Assembly: GCF_013149805.1 (NCBI RefSeq)
Contig: NZ_JABEZT010000002.1
Coordinates: forward strand, 543,003 to 607,002
Source: Isoptericola chiayiensis
Lineage (GTDB): Bacteria; Actinomycetota; Actinomycetes; Actinomycetales; Cellulomonadaceae
Length of the DNA stretch: 64,000 nucleotides
Direction: 5' to 3'
The notes beneath the pieces are model-generated. The model was not told the origin of the DNA. It saw only the letters and a program-made list of their open reading frames with translations, and did not search any database. The first letter of the stretch is position 1, and every line of letters begins with the position of its first letter. The position numbers and the translations under genes are program-made. Of the stretch, positions 48,626-56,956 are shown one piece after another.

Positions 48626-49501
48626 ATGGACGAGACCTGGACCCGTGGGATCGTCGTCGGGGTCGACGGCTCACCGGAGAGCTACCACGCGTTCGACTGG
48701 GCTCGAGCAGCCGCCGCGCGGCATCACGTCCCGCTGACCGTCTCGCACGCCGAGGCCGTCCCGATCGGCCCGATCACCCCCGTGCCCGCGTACGAGATCG
48801 AGTCGCTGCAGAGTGCGACACAACGGATCCTGAGCCGCGTGAACGACCGGATCGAACCGGCCGACCGCGGCGCGGTGCACGTCGACGCCGTCCCCTCGGT
48901 CGGCGCCCCGGCTCCCGCGCTCGTCCACGCTTCCCGGGACGTGGACCTCGTGGTCGTCGGACGCCGCGGGGCCGACGTCACCCGCCACCTCCTCGGCTCC
49001 GTCTCGTCCACCGTGGTCGCTCACGCCCACGGGCCGGCCGCCGTCGTGCCCATCAAGGCCCGTCCCGGCGACCCGGAGCGGGTCGTCGTCGGCATCGGGT
49101 TCGACGACGACCCCACGGCCCCGCTCGAGCTCGCGTTCGCCGAAGCCCACGCCGCCGGCTGCCCCGTGGTGCTGCTGCACGCCGTCCAGCGGTCCACCCG
49201 GGTGGCGTGCGAGGCGGGAGCGGGACGCGTGGCGGGCGTCGAGGCCGCGTTGAAGGGCCTCGCCTACCGGTGGAAGGAGCTGGCACCCGACGTCGAGTGT
49301 CGTGAGGAGGTCCGCACCGGCGACCCCGTGGACATCCTGCTCGAGCACGTCACGCCGTCGGACCTGCTGGTGCTCGGCGGCCACCGCCACCCCCGCTTCG
49401 TCGGACGGCTGCTCGGGTCGGTGCCGGACGTGCTCCTCGGCGACGCGCCCTGCGTGGTCGCCGTGGCGCACACCGCCCGCCCGCACGCCGCCACGGACTG
49501 A
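48626..49501 (+). CDS. Tandem universal stress protein
   Basis: 291-residue protein with two Usp domains (about 1-140 and 148-291). Each begins with a strand and ATP-site Asp (GIVVGVDGSPESYHAFDWA; RVVVGIGFDDDPTAPLELAFAEA) and ends in the nucleotide loop GRRGADVTRHLLGSVSSTVV or GGHRHPRFVGRLLGSVPDVLL (pattern G-2x-G-9x-G-S/T is complete only in part in domain 2). I chose ATG 48626 because GGGAG lies 9 nt upstream; ATG 48617 overlaps that site. Tandem Usps are typical of hypoxia/dormancy regulons in actinobacteria. Confidence 0.92.
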   Translation: MDETWTRGIVVGVDGSPESYHAFDWARAAAARHHVPLTVSHAEAVPIGPITPVPAYEIESLQSATQRILSRVNDRIEPADRGAVHVDAVPSVGAPAPALVHASRDVDLVVVGRRGADVTRHLLGSVSSTVVAHAHGPAAVVPIKARPGDPERVVVGIGFDDDPTAPLELAFAEAHAAGCPVVLLHAVQRSTRVACEAGAGRVAGVEAALKGLAYRWKELAPDVECREEVRTGDPVDILLEHVTPSDLLVLGGHRHPRFVGRLLGSVPDVLLGDAPCVVAVAHTARPHAATD

Positions 49502-49530
49502 CTCCGACCGCGCGGGCCTGGGCCACCGGG

Positions 49531-49656
49531 GACGATCCGGGTCGCACGATGCGGTTGGCACCGACCGTGACGCGGTACCCGTTCACCGCAGCCGACGCCG
49601 CCCTCGACGACCTTGGCGCCCGCCGGGTGGCCGGATCGCTCGTGCTGACCTCGTGA
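49531..49656 (+). pseudogene. 3' remnant of a zinc-type alcohol dehydrogenase
   Basis: The stretch encodes about 41 residues ending ...VTRYPFTAADAALDDLGARRVAGSLVLTS then TGA. That matches the extreme C-terminus of medium-chain (zinc) alcohol dehydrogenases, where a pattern like PL.xAxxALxxLxxGRVxGxxVL closes the fold. No start or upstream catalytic domain exists; the preceding in-frame sequence overlaps the end of the Usp gene. It is therefore a truncated relic rather than a functional gene. Recognition rests on the short motif only. Confidence 0.45.
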
Positions 49657-49659
49657 CCG

Positions 49660-50185
49660 TCAGGTGCGCTGGAGCATCTGCAGCGAGCGGAGGGCCAGGC
49701 GGTCTCCCCACTCGCGGGCCCGGTCGCGCTCGTGCGGCAGCAGCGGGCCCTCGATGTCGGCGACGTAGAACGACGCGCCCCGGTCAACGAGGCGATGGCC
49801 GTCGTGTCGCAACGCGCGCGCCGCGGCGTGCGCCGCCGAACCGGGCAGGTGACGGACCTTCTCCACCCGCGTGTCGAACGTCGCGTACAACCGCACCTCC
49901 CGGTCCGGGGAGAGCCGGTCGATGAACTCCCGGATGCCCGGCAGCCCGGACGGCCGCTCGCCCAGACGTTCCTGGGCCTCCTGGCGCGTCTGGGGCCGGC
50001 TCATGCCGAACGCGTGCGTCGGCCCCCCCGATCACCACCAGGTCCTCACCGTCCGCCTCGTGGTCGTCCACGCAGGCGACCGAGCAGACGCGGACCGGCA
50101 TGCGGGCGGCGATGCCGTCCCCCACGGACCGGGCCACCAGGGCCGTGTTGCCGAAGCTGGACTCGTACACCACCAGTGCGGACAT
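49660..50185 (-). pseudogene. Flavodoxin-family protein, frameshifted at a C7/G7 tract
   Basis: Reading from ATG 50185 (GAGGAG upstream) gives a flavodoxin start, MSALVVYESSFGNTALVARS, with the FMN-phosphate loop SSFGNT, up to DLVVIGG. Then the frame is lost at seven G's (plus-strand C's 50023-50029). Removing one base restores GGPTHAFGMSRPQTR, the expected flavodoxin continuation, and the second frame runs on to 49660 (through GIREFIDRLSPDREVRLYATFDTRVEK). The intact protein would be about 174 aa. It is either a real inactivating or phase-variable slip, or a sequencing error. Confidence 0.85.
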
Positions 50186-50214
50186 CTCGATCAGCTCCTC
50201 TCGCACGCCGAGGC

Positions 50215-50721
50215 TCAACCGGCCTCGACCGCCGGACCGCTGACCGGCATCACGATCCGGGTGCGCCAGGTGGCGGGATCAGGATCCGACTCCGGTCCGG
50301 ACTCGTAGTACTCCCACGACTCGTCCAGCGGCTGGACGTCGTGGTCCACCATCCAGGCCTCGAGCCGCGCATAGGTCTGGGACAGCCCGTCGTAGGCACC
50401 GACGTGGACGGTCTCCACGACCCGCGCCTCGGGCAGGAGGCCGGACACGGGCGTGCCCGGACCGGCATCGGGGATCGTGAGCTCGGCCGGCTCCACCAGC
50501 GGGAAACCGACCTCGACGTCGAACCCCCCGGACATCGCACCGCGGTAGCGGGCGAACGGTGGCCCGGCAGGCTGCATGCCACCACGCTCCAGCGCCCCGG
50601 CGACCAGCGGCACGACCCGGGCGAACAGCTCGGGAAGGTCATCCCGCCGGACGAGCTGACGGACACCGAACGTGGGCTGCTCCAAGGACTCGATGAGCCG
50701 GATCTCGTGTCCCTCGTCCAT
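50215..50721 (-). CDS. GyrI-like/effector-binding domain protein
   Basis: 168-residue stand-alone GyrI-like small-molecule-binding domain (SOUL/GyrI fold with two-fold repeat). Visible: IRLIESLEQPTFGVRQLVRRDDLPELFARVVPLVAGALERGG, a middle PFARYRGAMSGGFDVEVGFPLVEPAE, then VHVGAYDGLSQTYARLEAWMVDHDVQPLDESWEYYESGP; the conserved Glu expected in the second strand (W-E-Y-Y) is present. Such domains bind hydrophobic ligands or inhibit gyrase. The stop lies 29 nt before the flavodoxin start, so they may share a transcript. Confidence 0.88.
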   Translation of the reverse strand: MDEGHEIRLIESLEQPTFGVRQLVRRDDLPELFARVVPLVAGALERGGMQPAGPPFARYRGAMSGGFDVEVGFPLVEPAELTIPDAGPGTPVSGLLPEARVVETVHVGAYDGLSQTYARLEAWMVDHDVQPLDESWEYYESGPESDPDPATWRTRIVMPVSGPAVEAG

Positions 50722-50849
50722 CGTGCTCGACCTCCCCGACGGTCACCGGCGCGCCCGGCCGACGACCGCTGCCTCCACGATCGCCCAGCGACCCGAGCTC
50801 CGGACAGGGACCTTGGTCCCGAGTCGAGCGGACGGAGGTCCCGGACGGC

Positions 50850-51875
50850 TCAGGCCCCGACGGCGAGCGCCACCGTGCCGAGGTAGACCAGGGGGATCGC
50901 GACCCCCTCGAACCCGATCCCGCGCCGGTCGCGCACGACCAGGCCGGCTGCCAGCGTGGCCGTCATCAGCAGGGTGCCGCCGACGAGCACCAGGCCGGTC
51001 GGCCCCGCGTCGGTGTAGACCGAACCGGGCAGGTAGGCGACGTCGGCCACGGAGACCATGAGCATGTCGTAGACGTTGCCGCCGATGACGTTCCCGATAC
51101 CGAGCGTGAGCTGACCCATCCGCACCGCGGTGACGAGCACCACGAGCTCGGGCAGGGAGCTGATGGCCGTGGTCAGCGTGAAGCCGACCACCCCACCGTC
51201 CAGGCCCGTCGCCGCCACCACCGACAGGCCCGCTCGGCCGACGATCCAGCCGGCGACCCCGACGACGGCACCGAGCGCCGCCAGGGACCACCACAGCCGC
51301 GCGGTCGACCTGTCGTCCTGCGGGTCGTCGTCCCCGGCCTCGTCGTCGTCGGCCGTCTGCGCGGTACGGATGGGCTGCCACATGGGCGCCTTGTGCATCT
51401 GGCGCAGCAGCACCAGCCCGTAGCCGTAGAGCAGCGGGATCAGCAGCGTCAGCGGATGGATCCACCCGATCGTCAGGTCCGGCGTGGCGTAGGCGACGAC
51501 CGGCACCGCGAGCATCGCGACGAAGAGCAGGGACTGCAGGATGTTCTGCAGGGAGGCCGCCGCGTGCTCGAGGTTCACGCGGCGGTAGACGAGGTCGGCC
51601 ACGGCGAGCCACACCGTCTGCAGGGCGACGCCGCCGACGGGGTTGGCGAGCGCGAACCCGGCGTCGCCGCCGAGGGACCCCGTCACCACCGTGACCAGCC
51701 CGGGCAGGGACGTCACCGAGCCCAGCAGGAGCGCACCGCCGACGGCGTCGCCCAGACCCGTGCGGGCGGAGAGGGCGTCCGCGACGCGGGTCAGCCGCAC
51801 ACCGGCGAGGACGATCACCCCGGCCATCGCCACCAGTGCCGCGGTGCTGGGCAGCAGGGGCCAGACGGCGCTCAT
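50850..51875 (-). CDS. Sodium/calcium-type cation antiporter
   Basis: 341-residue CaCA-family exchanger of the YrbG type. Two inverted repeats of about five TM helices each carry the alpha motifs: GGALLLGSVTSLPGLVTVVTGSLGGDAGFALANPVGGVALQ in the first and LTTAISSLPELVVLVTAVRMGQLTLGIGNVIGGNVYDMLMVS in the second, where the SLPE/SLPG and GN-GG-N elements line the ion path. The acidic residue of repeat 1 is replaced by Gly (SLPG), which may change ion specificity. A cytoplasmic acidic loop (DDDEAGDDDPQDD) separates the halves. The start is ATG 51875. Confidence 0.9.
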   Translation of the reverse strand: MSAVWPLLPSTAALVAMAGVIVLAGVRLTRVADALSARTGLGDAVGGALLLGSVTSLPGLVTVVTGSLGGDAGFALANPVGGVALQTVWLAVADLVYRRVNLEHAAASLQNILQSLLFVAMLAVPVVAYATPDLTIGWIHPLTLLIPLLYGYGLVLLRQMHKAPMWQPIRTAQTADDDEAGDDDPQDDRSTARLWWSLAALGAVVGVAGWIVGRAGLSVVAATGLDGGVVGFTLTTAISSLPELVVLVTAVRMGQLTLGIGNVIGGNVYDMLMVSVADVAYLPGSVYTDAGPTGLVLVGGTLLMTATLAAGLVVRDRRGIGFEGVAIPLVYLGTVALAVGA

Positions 51876-51939
51876 CGCGTCGAGGCTACAGGGCCTGGCC
51901 GCGCGGGCGGCGACGAACCCGTGCGAGTGATGTCCTGGG

Positions 51940-52013
51940 TGGGCCCGGAGGGACTCGAACCCCCGACATCCACGGTGTAAACGTGGCGCTCTGACCAACT
52001 GAGCTACAGGCCC
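51940..52013 (-). tRNA. tRNA-Val (anticodon UAC)
   Basis: Minus strand begins GGGCCTG (acceptor), T8-A9, D-arm GCTC...GAGC, anticodon stem CCACG/CGTGG with loop TTTACAC giving UAC, T-arm GGGGG TTCGAGT CCCTC, and acceptor 3' strand CGGGCCC plus A73. The acceptor stem pairs with one G-U. CCA is not fully encoded (ACCC follows). Confidence 0.95.
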
Positions 52014-52068
52014 CGGCAGCGCAGGCCAGGATACCTGGCCGCGGGACCGCTGCGGACACGACGGGGAG

Positions 52069-52536
52069 TCAGACCTCGGCGAGGGCCCGCACGTGGGAGT
52101 CCAGGTCGCGTCGCTGCCCGCGCCGGTTCACCACCGACCACCGCACGATCCCGTCGGCGTCGACCAGGAACGACCCGCGCAGCGCGTGCCCGGAGGCGTC
52201 GTCGAACACCCCGTAGGCGCGCGCCGCGGCGCCGTGCGGCCAGAAGTCGCTGAGCAGGTCGACGTCGAACCCCTCGGACTCCTGCCACGCCTTGAGCGCG
52301 AAGACCGGATCGGTGGAGACCGCCAGGATCCGCACGCCGGCCGCCTCGAACTCGTCGAGGCTCTCCTGGATCTCGCCGAGCTCGCTCGTGCACGTGCCGG
52401 AGAAGGCGAACGGGAAGAAGAACACCAGGACGGCCTCTCCCCGCAGGTCGGCCAGCTGGGTCGGCGTGCCGTGCGTGTCAGGGAGGGTGAAGTCCGGTGC
52501 CGGGTCGCCCGCGACGGGCGAGGGGACCTCCGGCAC
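52069..52536 (-). CDS. ahpE: Peroxiredoxin, AhpE type
   Basis: 155-residue thiol peroxidase. The peroxidatic Cys is in FPFAFSGTCTSELGEIQ (Cys near 48) after the usual PDFTLPDTHGTPTQLADLRGE, and the AhpE-specific LLSDFWPHGAAARAYGVFDD and RGSFLVDADGIVRW follow. No second Cys for a resolving role is obvious, fitting one-Cys AhpE, which reduces fatty hydroperoxides and peroxynitrite. It precedes DUF3052 in the same orientation, as in mycobacteria. Confidence 0.95.
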   Translation of the reverse strand: MPEVPSPVAGDPAPDFTLPDTHGTPTQLADLRGEAVLVFFFPFAFSGTCTSELGEIQESLDEFEAAGVRILAVSTDPVFALKAWQESEGFDVDLLSDFWPHGAAARAYGVFDDASGHALRGSFLVDADGIVRWSVVNRRGQRRDLDSHVRALAEV

Positions 52537-52540
52537 GACG

Positions 52541-52945
52541 CTAGCGTCCGCGCGGGGCGAGGCGGGTGGCCGACCAGTCGTCGCCCGCGGCGAACGTGCT
52601 CGTCGCGTGCAGGCCCGCCGTCGTGGACGCCTCCTGGATCTCGTCGTGGCCGACGTGGCCGTCCCGACCCGGCTTGCGGGTCAGCAGCCACACCTGGCCG
52701 CCGTCGTCGAGCGCCGTCTGCACGTCGACGAGCATGTCGGTCAGGTCGCCGTCGTCCTCGCGCCACCAGACCAGGACGCCGTCGATCACGTCGTCGAAGT
52801 CCTCGTCGACGAGCTCGCTGCCGACCACCGCCTCGATCGCCCTGCGCAGGGGTTCGTCGACGTCGTCGTCCCACCCGAACTCCTGCACGACCTGACCGGT
52901 GGTGAACCCGAAGCGTGCCGCCAGGGTGTCCGCCTGCTGTCCCAC
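52541..52945 (-). CDS. DUF3052 family protein
   Basis: 134-residue acidic protein of an actinobacterial family without known function. The sequence is typical: ADTLAARFGFTTGQVVQEFGWDDDVDEPLRRAIEAVVGSELVDEDFDDVIDGVLVWWREDDGDLTDMLVDVQTALDDGGQVWLLTRKPGRDGHVGHDEIQEASTTAGLHAT. It lies 4 nt upstream of ahpE on the same strand and divergent to aceE, an order I recall from mycobacteria (Rv2239c). The GTG start at 52945 fits the family N-terminus. Confidence 0.92.
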   Translation of the reverse strand: MGQQADTLAARFGFTTGQVVQEFGWDDDVDEPLRRAIEAVVGSELVDEDFDDVIDGVLVWWREDDGDLTDMLVDVQTALDDGGQVWLLTRKPGRDGHVGHDEIQEASTTAGLHATSTFAAGDDWSATRLAPRGR

Positions 52946-53267
52946 GAGGACCTACGTTCCTTCCGTCATGCCTGCGGCGCCGTCGGCGCCCTGTCTGATT
53001 CTGCTGTGCGTCAAGGTAATGCACGCGCGGCTCCTGTGCCCGCCGTCCACGCCCGTCACGCGCCTCCCAAGCCGCGGCATGACGTAGATCACGGATTCTT
53101 GACCGCTTCCTGGTGTCCACACGGAGGAAGTCGGGACACAATGTGTAGTGACCACCCGTGGGTGGCCCGCGCCGTCGCGACCCCGACGCCGCGGGCGACG
53201 GACACGGGACACCTGACACGGGCGGCCGTCGACCCCGGCGGCAGCCTGCAGAAGAGAGAGGTTGCTG
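52946..53267 (+). promoter_or_regulatory. aceE upstream region with nested palindromes
   Basis: This 322-bp divergent gap holds no gene. Between 53106 and 53146 are three symmetrical elements: CTTCCT ... AGGAAG arms at 53106-53111 and 53125-53130, GTGT-CC-ACAC at 53113-53122, and ACACA-A-TGTGT at 53136-53146. A TTGACC at 53099 could be a -35 element. The arrangement suggests regulator binding at the aceE promoter; no riboswitch fold is recognised. Confidence 0.4.
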
Positions 53268-56012
53268 GTGGCTTCGAACGAGACCGGACCGCTGATCGAC
53301 GGTCTGCTCAGCGCCGTGCCGGACATCGACCCGTCGGAGACGTCGGAGTGGGTCGAGTCCCTGGACGGCCTCATCGACGACAAGGGCGGCCCCCGCGCCC
53401 GGTACGTCGTGCTGAACCTGCTGCGCCGTGCCCGTGAGCGGAACGTGCAGATCCCGACGTCGGTGGCGACGCCGTACGTCAACACGATCGGCGTGCACGA
53501 GGAGCCCTACTTCCCCGGCGACGAGGCGGTGGAGCGCCGGTACCGCTCCTGGATCCGCTGGAACGCCGCCGTCATGGTGACCCGCGCCCAGCGCCCGGAC
53601 ATCTCCGTCGGCGGCCACATCTCCTCCTACGCGTCGGTCGCGACCCTCACCGAGGTCGGCCTGAACCACTTCTTCCGTGGCAAGGACCACCCGGGCGGCG
53701 GCGACCAGGTCTACTTCCAGGGCCACTCCTCCCCCGGCCAGTACGCCCGCGGGTTCCTCGAGGGGCGCCTCAGCGCCGACCGCCTCGACGGGTTCCGCCA
53801 GGAGAAGTCGCACCCCGGTGGCGGCCTGCCGTCCTACCCGCACCCGCGCCTCATGCCGGACTTCTGGGAGTACCCGACGGTCTCCATGGGTCTGGGCCCG
53901 GCCTCGGCCATCTACCAGGCGTGGACCAACAAGTACCTGCACAACCGCGGGATCAAGGACACGAGCCAGCAGGACGTGTGGGCGTACCTGGGCGACGGCG
54001 AGATGGACGAGCCCGAGTCGCGCGGCATGCTGCAGCACGCCGCCCACCAGGGCCTGGACAACCTCACGTTCGTGGTCAACTGCAACCTGCAGCGCCTCGA
54101 CGGCCCCGTGCGCGGCAACGGCAAGATCATGCAGGAGCTCGAGGCGCAGTTCCGCGGCGCCGGCTGGAACGTCATCAAGGTCGTCTGGGGCCGCGAGTGG
54201 GACGCACTGCTCAACGCGGACAAGGACCGCGCCCTGGTCAACCTCATGAACGCCACCCCGGACGGCGACTACCAGACCTACCGCGCCGAGTCGGGCGCGT
54301 TCATCCGCGAGCACTTCTTCGGTCGCGACCCGCGCACCAAGGCGCTCGTGGAGAACATGACCGACGAGGACATCTGGAACCTGCGTCGCGGCGGTCACGA
54401 CTACCGCAAGATCTTCGCCGCCTACTCCGCGGCGCGGGCGCACACCGGCCAGCCGACGGTCATCCTGGCCCAGACGGTCAAGGGCTACGCGCTGGGATCC
54501 AGCTTCGCCGGTCGCAACGCGACCCACCAGATGAAGAAGGTCAAGAACGAGGACCTCAAGGCGCTGCGCGACAACCTGCGCATCCCGCTGAGCGACGAGG
54601 AGATCGACGCCGAGCCCGGGCTGCCGCCGTACTACCACCCGGGCATGGAGGACGAGACCATCCAGTACATGCTGGAGCGTCGTCGTCACCTCGGCGGGTT
54701 CGTGCCGGAGCGCCGGTCCTCGCCCAAGGCGGTCTCCCTGCCCGAGGCGAAGAAGTACGAGATCCTCAAGAAGGGTTCCGGGACGCAGCAGGTCGCCTCG
54801 ACCATGGCGTTCGTGCGTCTGCTGAAGGACCTCATCAAGGACAAGGAGTTCGGCAAGCGCATCGTGCCGATCATCCCGGACGAGGCCCGCACCTTCGGCC
54901 TGGACTCGATCTTCCCGAGCGCGAAGATCTTCAACACCAACGGGCAGAACTACCTCGCCGTGGACCGCGAGCTCATGCTGAGCTACAAGGAGTCCGAGGC
55001 CGGGCAGATCATGCACACCGGCATCAACGAGGCGGGTTCCGCCGCCGCGTTCCAGTCCGTGGGCACCTCCTACGCCACCCACGGCGAGCACATGGTGCCC
55101 GTGTACATCTTCTACTCGATGTTCGGGTTCCAGCGCACCGGCGACCAGTTCTGGGCCGCCGGCGACCAGATGACCCGCGGGTTCATCATCGGCGCCACGG
55201 CCGGCCGCACCACGCTGACCGGTGAGGGCCTGCAGCACGCCGACGGCCACTCGCCGCTGCTCGCCGGCACCAACACCGCGATGGTGCAGTACGACCCGGC
55301 CTACGGCTACGAGATCCGCCACATCGTGCGCGACGGCATCGAGCGCATGTTCGGTGACGGCTCCGACGGTCGCGACCAGAACGTCATGTACTACCTGACC
55401 GTGTACAACGAGCCGATGGTCCAGCCGGCCGAGCCGGAGGACGTGGACGTCGACGGCATCCTGCGCGGCATCCACCGCATCTCGACCGCCGAGGGCGAGG
55501 GCCCCAAGGCCCAGCTGCTCGCCTCCGGGGTGGGCGTGCCGTGGGCGCTGGAAGCCCAGGAGCTCCTGCGCGAGGACTGGGGTGTGCAGGCCGACGTCTG
55601 GTCGGTCACGAGCTGGAACGAGCTGCGCCGCGACGCTCTCGCCGCGGAGAAGGACGCGCTGGTCGACCCGGCCGCCGACCCGCGCACCCCGTACGTGACC
55701 GAGAAGCTCTCGGGCGCCGAAGGGCCGTTCGTCGCCACCAGCGACTACGACCACCTGGTCCCCGACCAGATCCGCGCCTGGGTGCCCGGCGACTACGCGG
55801 TGCTCGGCGCGGACGGGTTCGGGTTCTCCGACACCCGCGCCGCGGCCCGCCGCCACTTCCTCATCGACGGCCCCTCGATGGTCGTCAAGACGCTCCAGCA
55901 GCTCGCCCGCCGTGGCGAGGTGGAGCAGAAGGTCGTGGCCGAGGCCGTCGAGAAGTACCGCCTCACCGACGTGACCGCCGGCACCTCCGGCGTCGCGGGC
56001 GGCGACAGCTGA
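53268..56012 (+). CDS. aceE: Pyruvate dehydrogenase E1, homodimeric type
   Basis: 914-residue thiamine-diphosphate enzyme decarboxylating pyruvate and acetylating the lipoyl E2. The TPP/Mg motif is [43 protein letters not shown] (about residues 240-285), preceded by [56 protein letters not shown] and [34 protein letters not shown] are family landmarks. I chose GTG 53268, 6 nt after AGAGAGG, over the TTG two codons earlier. The partner E2 and lipoylation genes lie 33-40 kb upstream. A strong terminator follows. Confidence 0.98.
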   Translation: MASNETGPLIDGLLSAVPDIDPSETSEWVESLDGLIDDKGGPRARYVVLNLLRRARERNVQIPTSVATPYVNTIGVHEEPYFPGDEAVERRYRSWIRWNAAVMVTRAQRPDISVGGHISSYASVATLTEVGLNHFFRGKDHPGGGDQVYFQGHSSPGQYARGFLEGRLSADRLDGFRQEKSHPGGGLPSYPHPRLMPDFWEYPTVSMGLGPASAIYQAWTNKYLHNRGIKDTSQQDVWAYLGDGEMDEPESRGMLQHAAHQGLDNLTFVVNCNLQRLDGPVRGNGKIMQELEAQFRGAGWNVIKVVWGREWDALLNADKDRALVNLMNATPDGDYQTYRAESGAFIREHFFGRDPRTKALVENMTDEDIWNLRRGGHDYRKIFAAYSAARAHTGQPTVILAQTVKGYALGSSFAGRNATHQMKKVKNEDLKALRDNLRIPLSDEEIDAEPGLPPYYHPGMEDETIQYMLERRRHLGGFVPERRSSPKAVSLPEAKKYEILKKGSGTQQVASTMAFVRLLKDLIKDKEFGKRIVPIIPDEARTFGLDSIFPSAKIFNTNGQNYLAVDRELMLSYKESEAGQIMHTGINEAGSAAAFQSVGTSYATHGEHMVPVYIFYSMFGFQRTGDQFWAAGDQMTRGFIIGATAGRTTLTGEGLQHADGHSPLLAGTNTAMVQYDPAYGYEIRHIVRDGIERMFGDGSDGRDQNVMYYLTVYNEPMVQPAEPEDVDVDGILRGIHRISTAEGEGPKAQLLASGVGVPWALEAQELLREDWGVQADVWSVTSWNELRRDALAAEKDALVDPAADPRTPYVTEKLSGAEGPFVATSDYDHLVPDQIRAWVPGDYAVLGADGFGFSDTRAAARRHFLIDGPSMVVKTLQQLARRGEVEQKVVAEAVEKYRLTDVTAGTSGVAGGDS

Positions 56013-56030
56013 CCCGTCGCTGAGGCCGCG

Positions 56031-56066
56031 AAGGGCCCCGTCACCCGGCCGGGTGACGGGGCCCTT
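56031..56066 (+). terminator. aceE terminator hairpin
   Basis: A 36-bp perfect palindrome with 18-bp arms and no loop (arm AAGGGCCCCGTCACCCGG). No T-tract, as common in this genome. Confidence 0.85.
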
Positions 56067-56093
56067 CGTCGTCGCCTACCTGGCGGCGACGTT

Positions 56094-56166
56094 GCCTACC
56101 TCGCGGGAGAGGTGCCTACCCCGCGGGAGAGGTGCCTCGCGGGAGAGGTGCCTACCTCGCGGTGGC
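56094..56166. repeat. 20-bp tandem repeats downstream of aceE
   Basis: The unit GCCTACCTCGCGGGAGAGGT occurs at 56094 and (one change) 56114, then a 16-bp copy lacking four bases at 56134 and a partial copy at 56150. A degenerate copy precedes at 56075. Each unit contains the inverted pair ACCTC/GAGGT, so each can form a small hairpin. It lies in the gap before the convergent 56172-56858 gene. Confidence 0.7.
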
Positions 56167-56171
56167 TGGGG

Positions 56172-56858
56172 TCAGGTGGGCGAGCCGGCCGTCTCGGCGG
56201 CCTCGACGGCCGCGACGAGCTCGGGCCGCAGTCGCGCCACGGCGACGGTGTCGGGGTGCGAGTCCAGGGCCTCCAGGTGCTGCTTCGCCTCGAACACGCG
56301 GTCGGACTCCAGCGCGGCCAGGACGAGCTGCCGCCCGACCTCGGCCCGCTGCTCGCGCACGCGCCAGTGGCCGATGCCGAGACCGAGCCCGTCCACCGGG
56401 CGTCCGGCGTCGCGCAACGCCTCGATCCCCTGGGCGAGCGCCTCCCCGGTCTCGTCACGCTCGGCGGCGGTGGCGAACCGGCGCAGCGCCCCCTCGGGGT
56501 CGTCCGCGATGGACAGGCGGCCCAGCTCGACCAGCGGGCGCCAGGCCTTGGGATGCCCGGCCAGCTCCTCGGCCAGGGACCAGACCGCCAGGTCGGCGGA
56601 CGTCTCGCGCTGCGACTCCTCGGCCGCCGCGGTCAGCGGGTCGTCCGGGTTCGTCGACTCGACGGCGTGGCGCCGTACGAGATCGGCCAGGGCGGTGAAA
56701 GCGCGCTCGTCGTTCGGGTCGTCGTGGAGCATGGCGCGCAGCGAGTCCTCGTGCACGGTGTCACCTCGCCGTCGGGTGTCGGTCGGACGACGCGCCCCGA
56801 CACGGGAGGACGAGCGTTGCCGACGCAGGAGCTGGCGTAGTCGGGGCATCAGAGCCAT
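56172..56858 (-). CDS. Hypothetical helical protein (TPR-like)
   Basis: 228-residue soluble protein. A basic N-terminus (LRQLLRRQRSSSRVGARRP) is followed by helix-rich repeats: LRAMLHDDPNDERAFTALADLVRRHA, LAGHPKAWRPLVELGRLSIADDPEGALRRFATAAE and LESDRVFEAKQHLEALDSHPDTVAVARLRPEL. The pattern of paired helices with Ala/Leu spacing resembles tetratricopeptide repeats, though no exact TPR consensus is met. It sits between aceE and the fasR-like gene. ATG 56858 lies 7 nt after TAAGGT. Function unknown. Confidence 0.75.
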   Translation of the reverse strand: MALMPRLRQLLRRQRSSSRVGARRPTDTRRRGDTVHEDSLRAMLHDDPNDERAFTALADLVRRHAVESTNPDDPLTAAAEESQRETSADLAVWSLAEELAGHPKAWRPLVELGRLSIADDPEGALRRFATAAERDETGEALAQGIEALRDAGRPVDGLGLGIGHWRVREQRAEVGRQLVLAALESDRVFEAKQHLEALDSHPDTVAVARLRPELVAAVEAAETAGSPT

Positions 56859-56865
56859 GCTCCCG

Positions 56866-56871
56866 ACCTTA
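56866..56871 (-). promoter_or_regulatory. -10 box (TAAGGT) of the helical hypothetical gene
   Basis: Minus-strand TAAGGT lies 7 nt before ATG 56858, the same leaderless spacing as elsewhere in the window. Confidence 0.45.
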
Positions 56872-56940
56872 TCGCCTGGGCCCCCGGAAGGCTCGGACGA
56901 ACGGCGCGCCGCGTCTCGAGCCGCACACCTTTGTGCACTC

Positions 56941-56951
56941 CCCACAACCGG
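56941..56951 (+). promoter_or_regulatory. Shared motif CCCACAACCGG, copy 1 (fasR promoter)
   Basis: CCCACAACCGG lies 6 bp upstream of the fasR -10 box and is the right part of TTGTG-n7-CACAA (56931-56947). A second copy with one change lies before fabD. Candidate autoregulatory FasR site. Confidence 0.45.
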
Positions 56952-56956
56952 GGGCC

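Noticed and set aside
52946..53267. Riboswitch or attenuator upstream of aceE
   Set aside because: Palindromes are short and lie far from the start codon; no known riboswitch core or terminator-antiterminator pairing is recognised.
52128..55856. 1242-codon open frame antisense to aceE, DUF3052 and ahpE region
   Set aside because: Covers clearly coding sequence on other frames; composition is that of a shadow.
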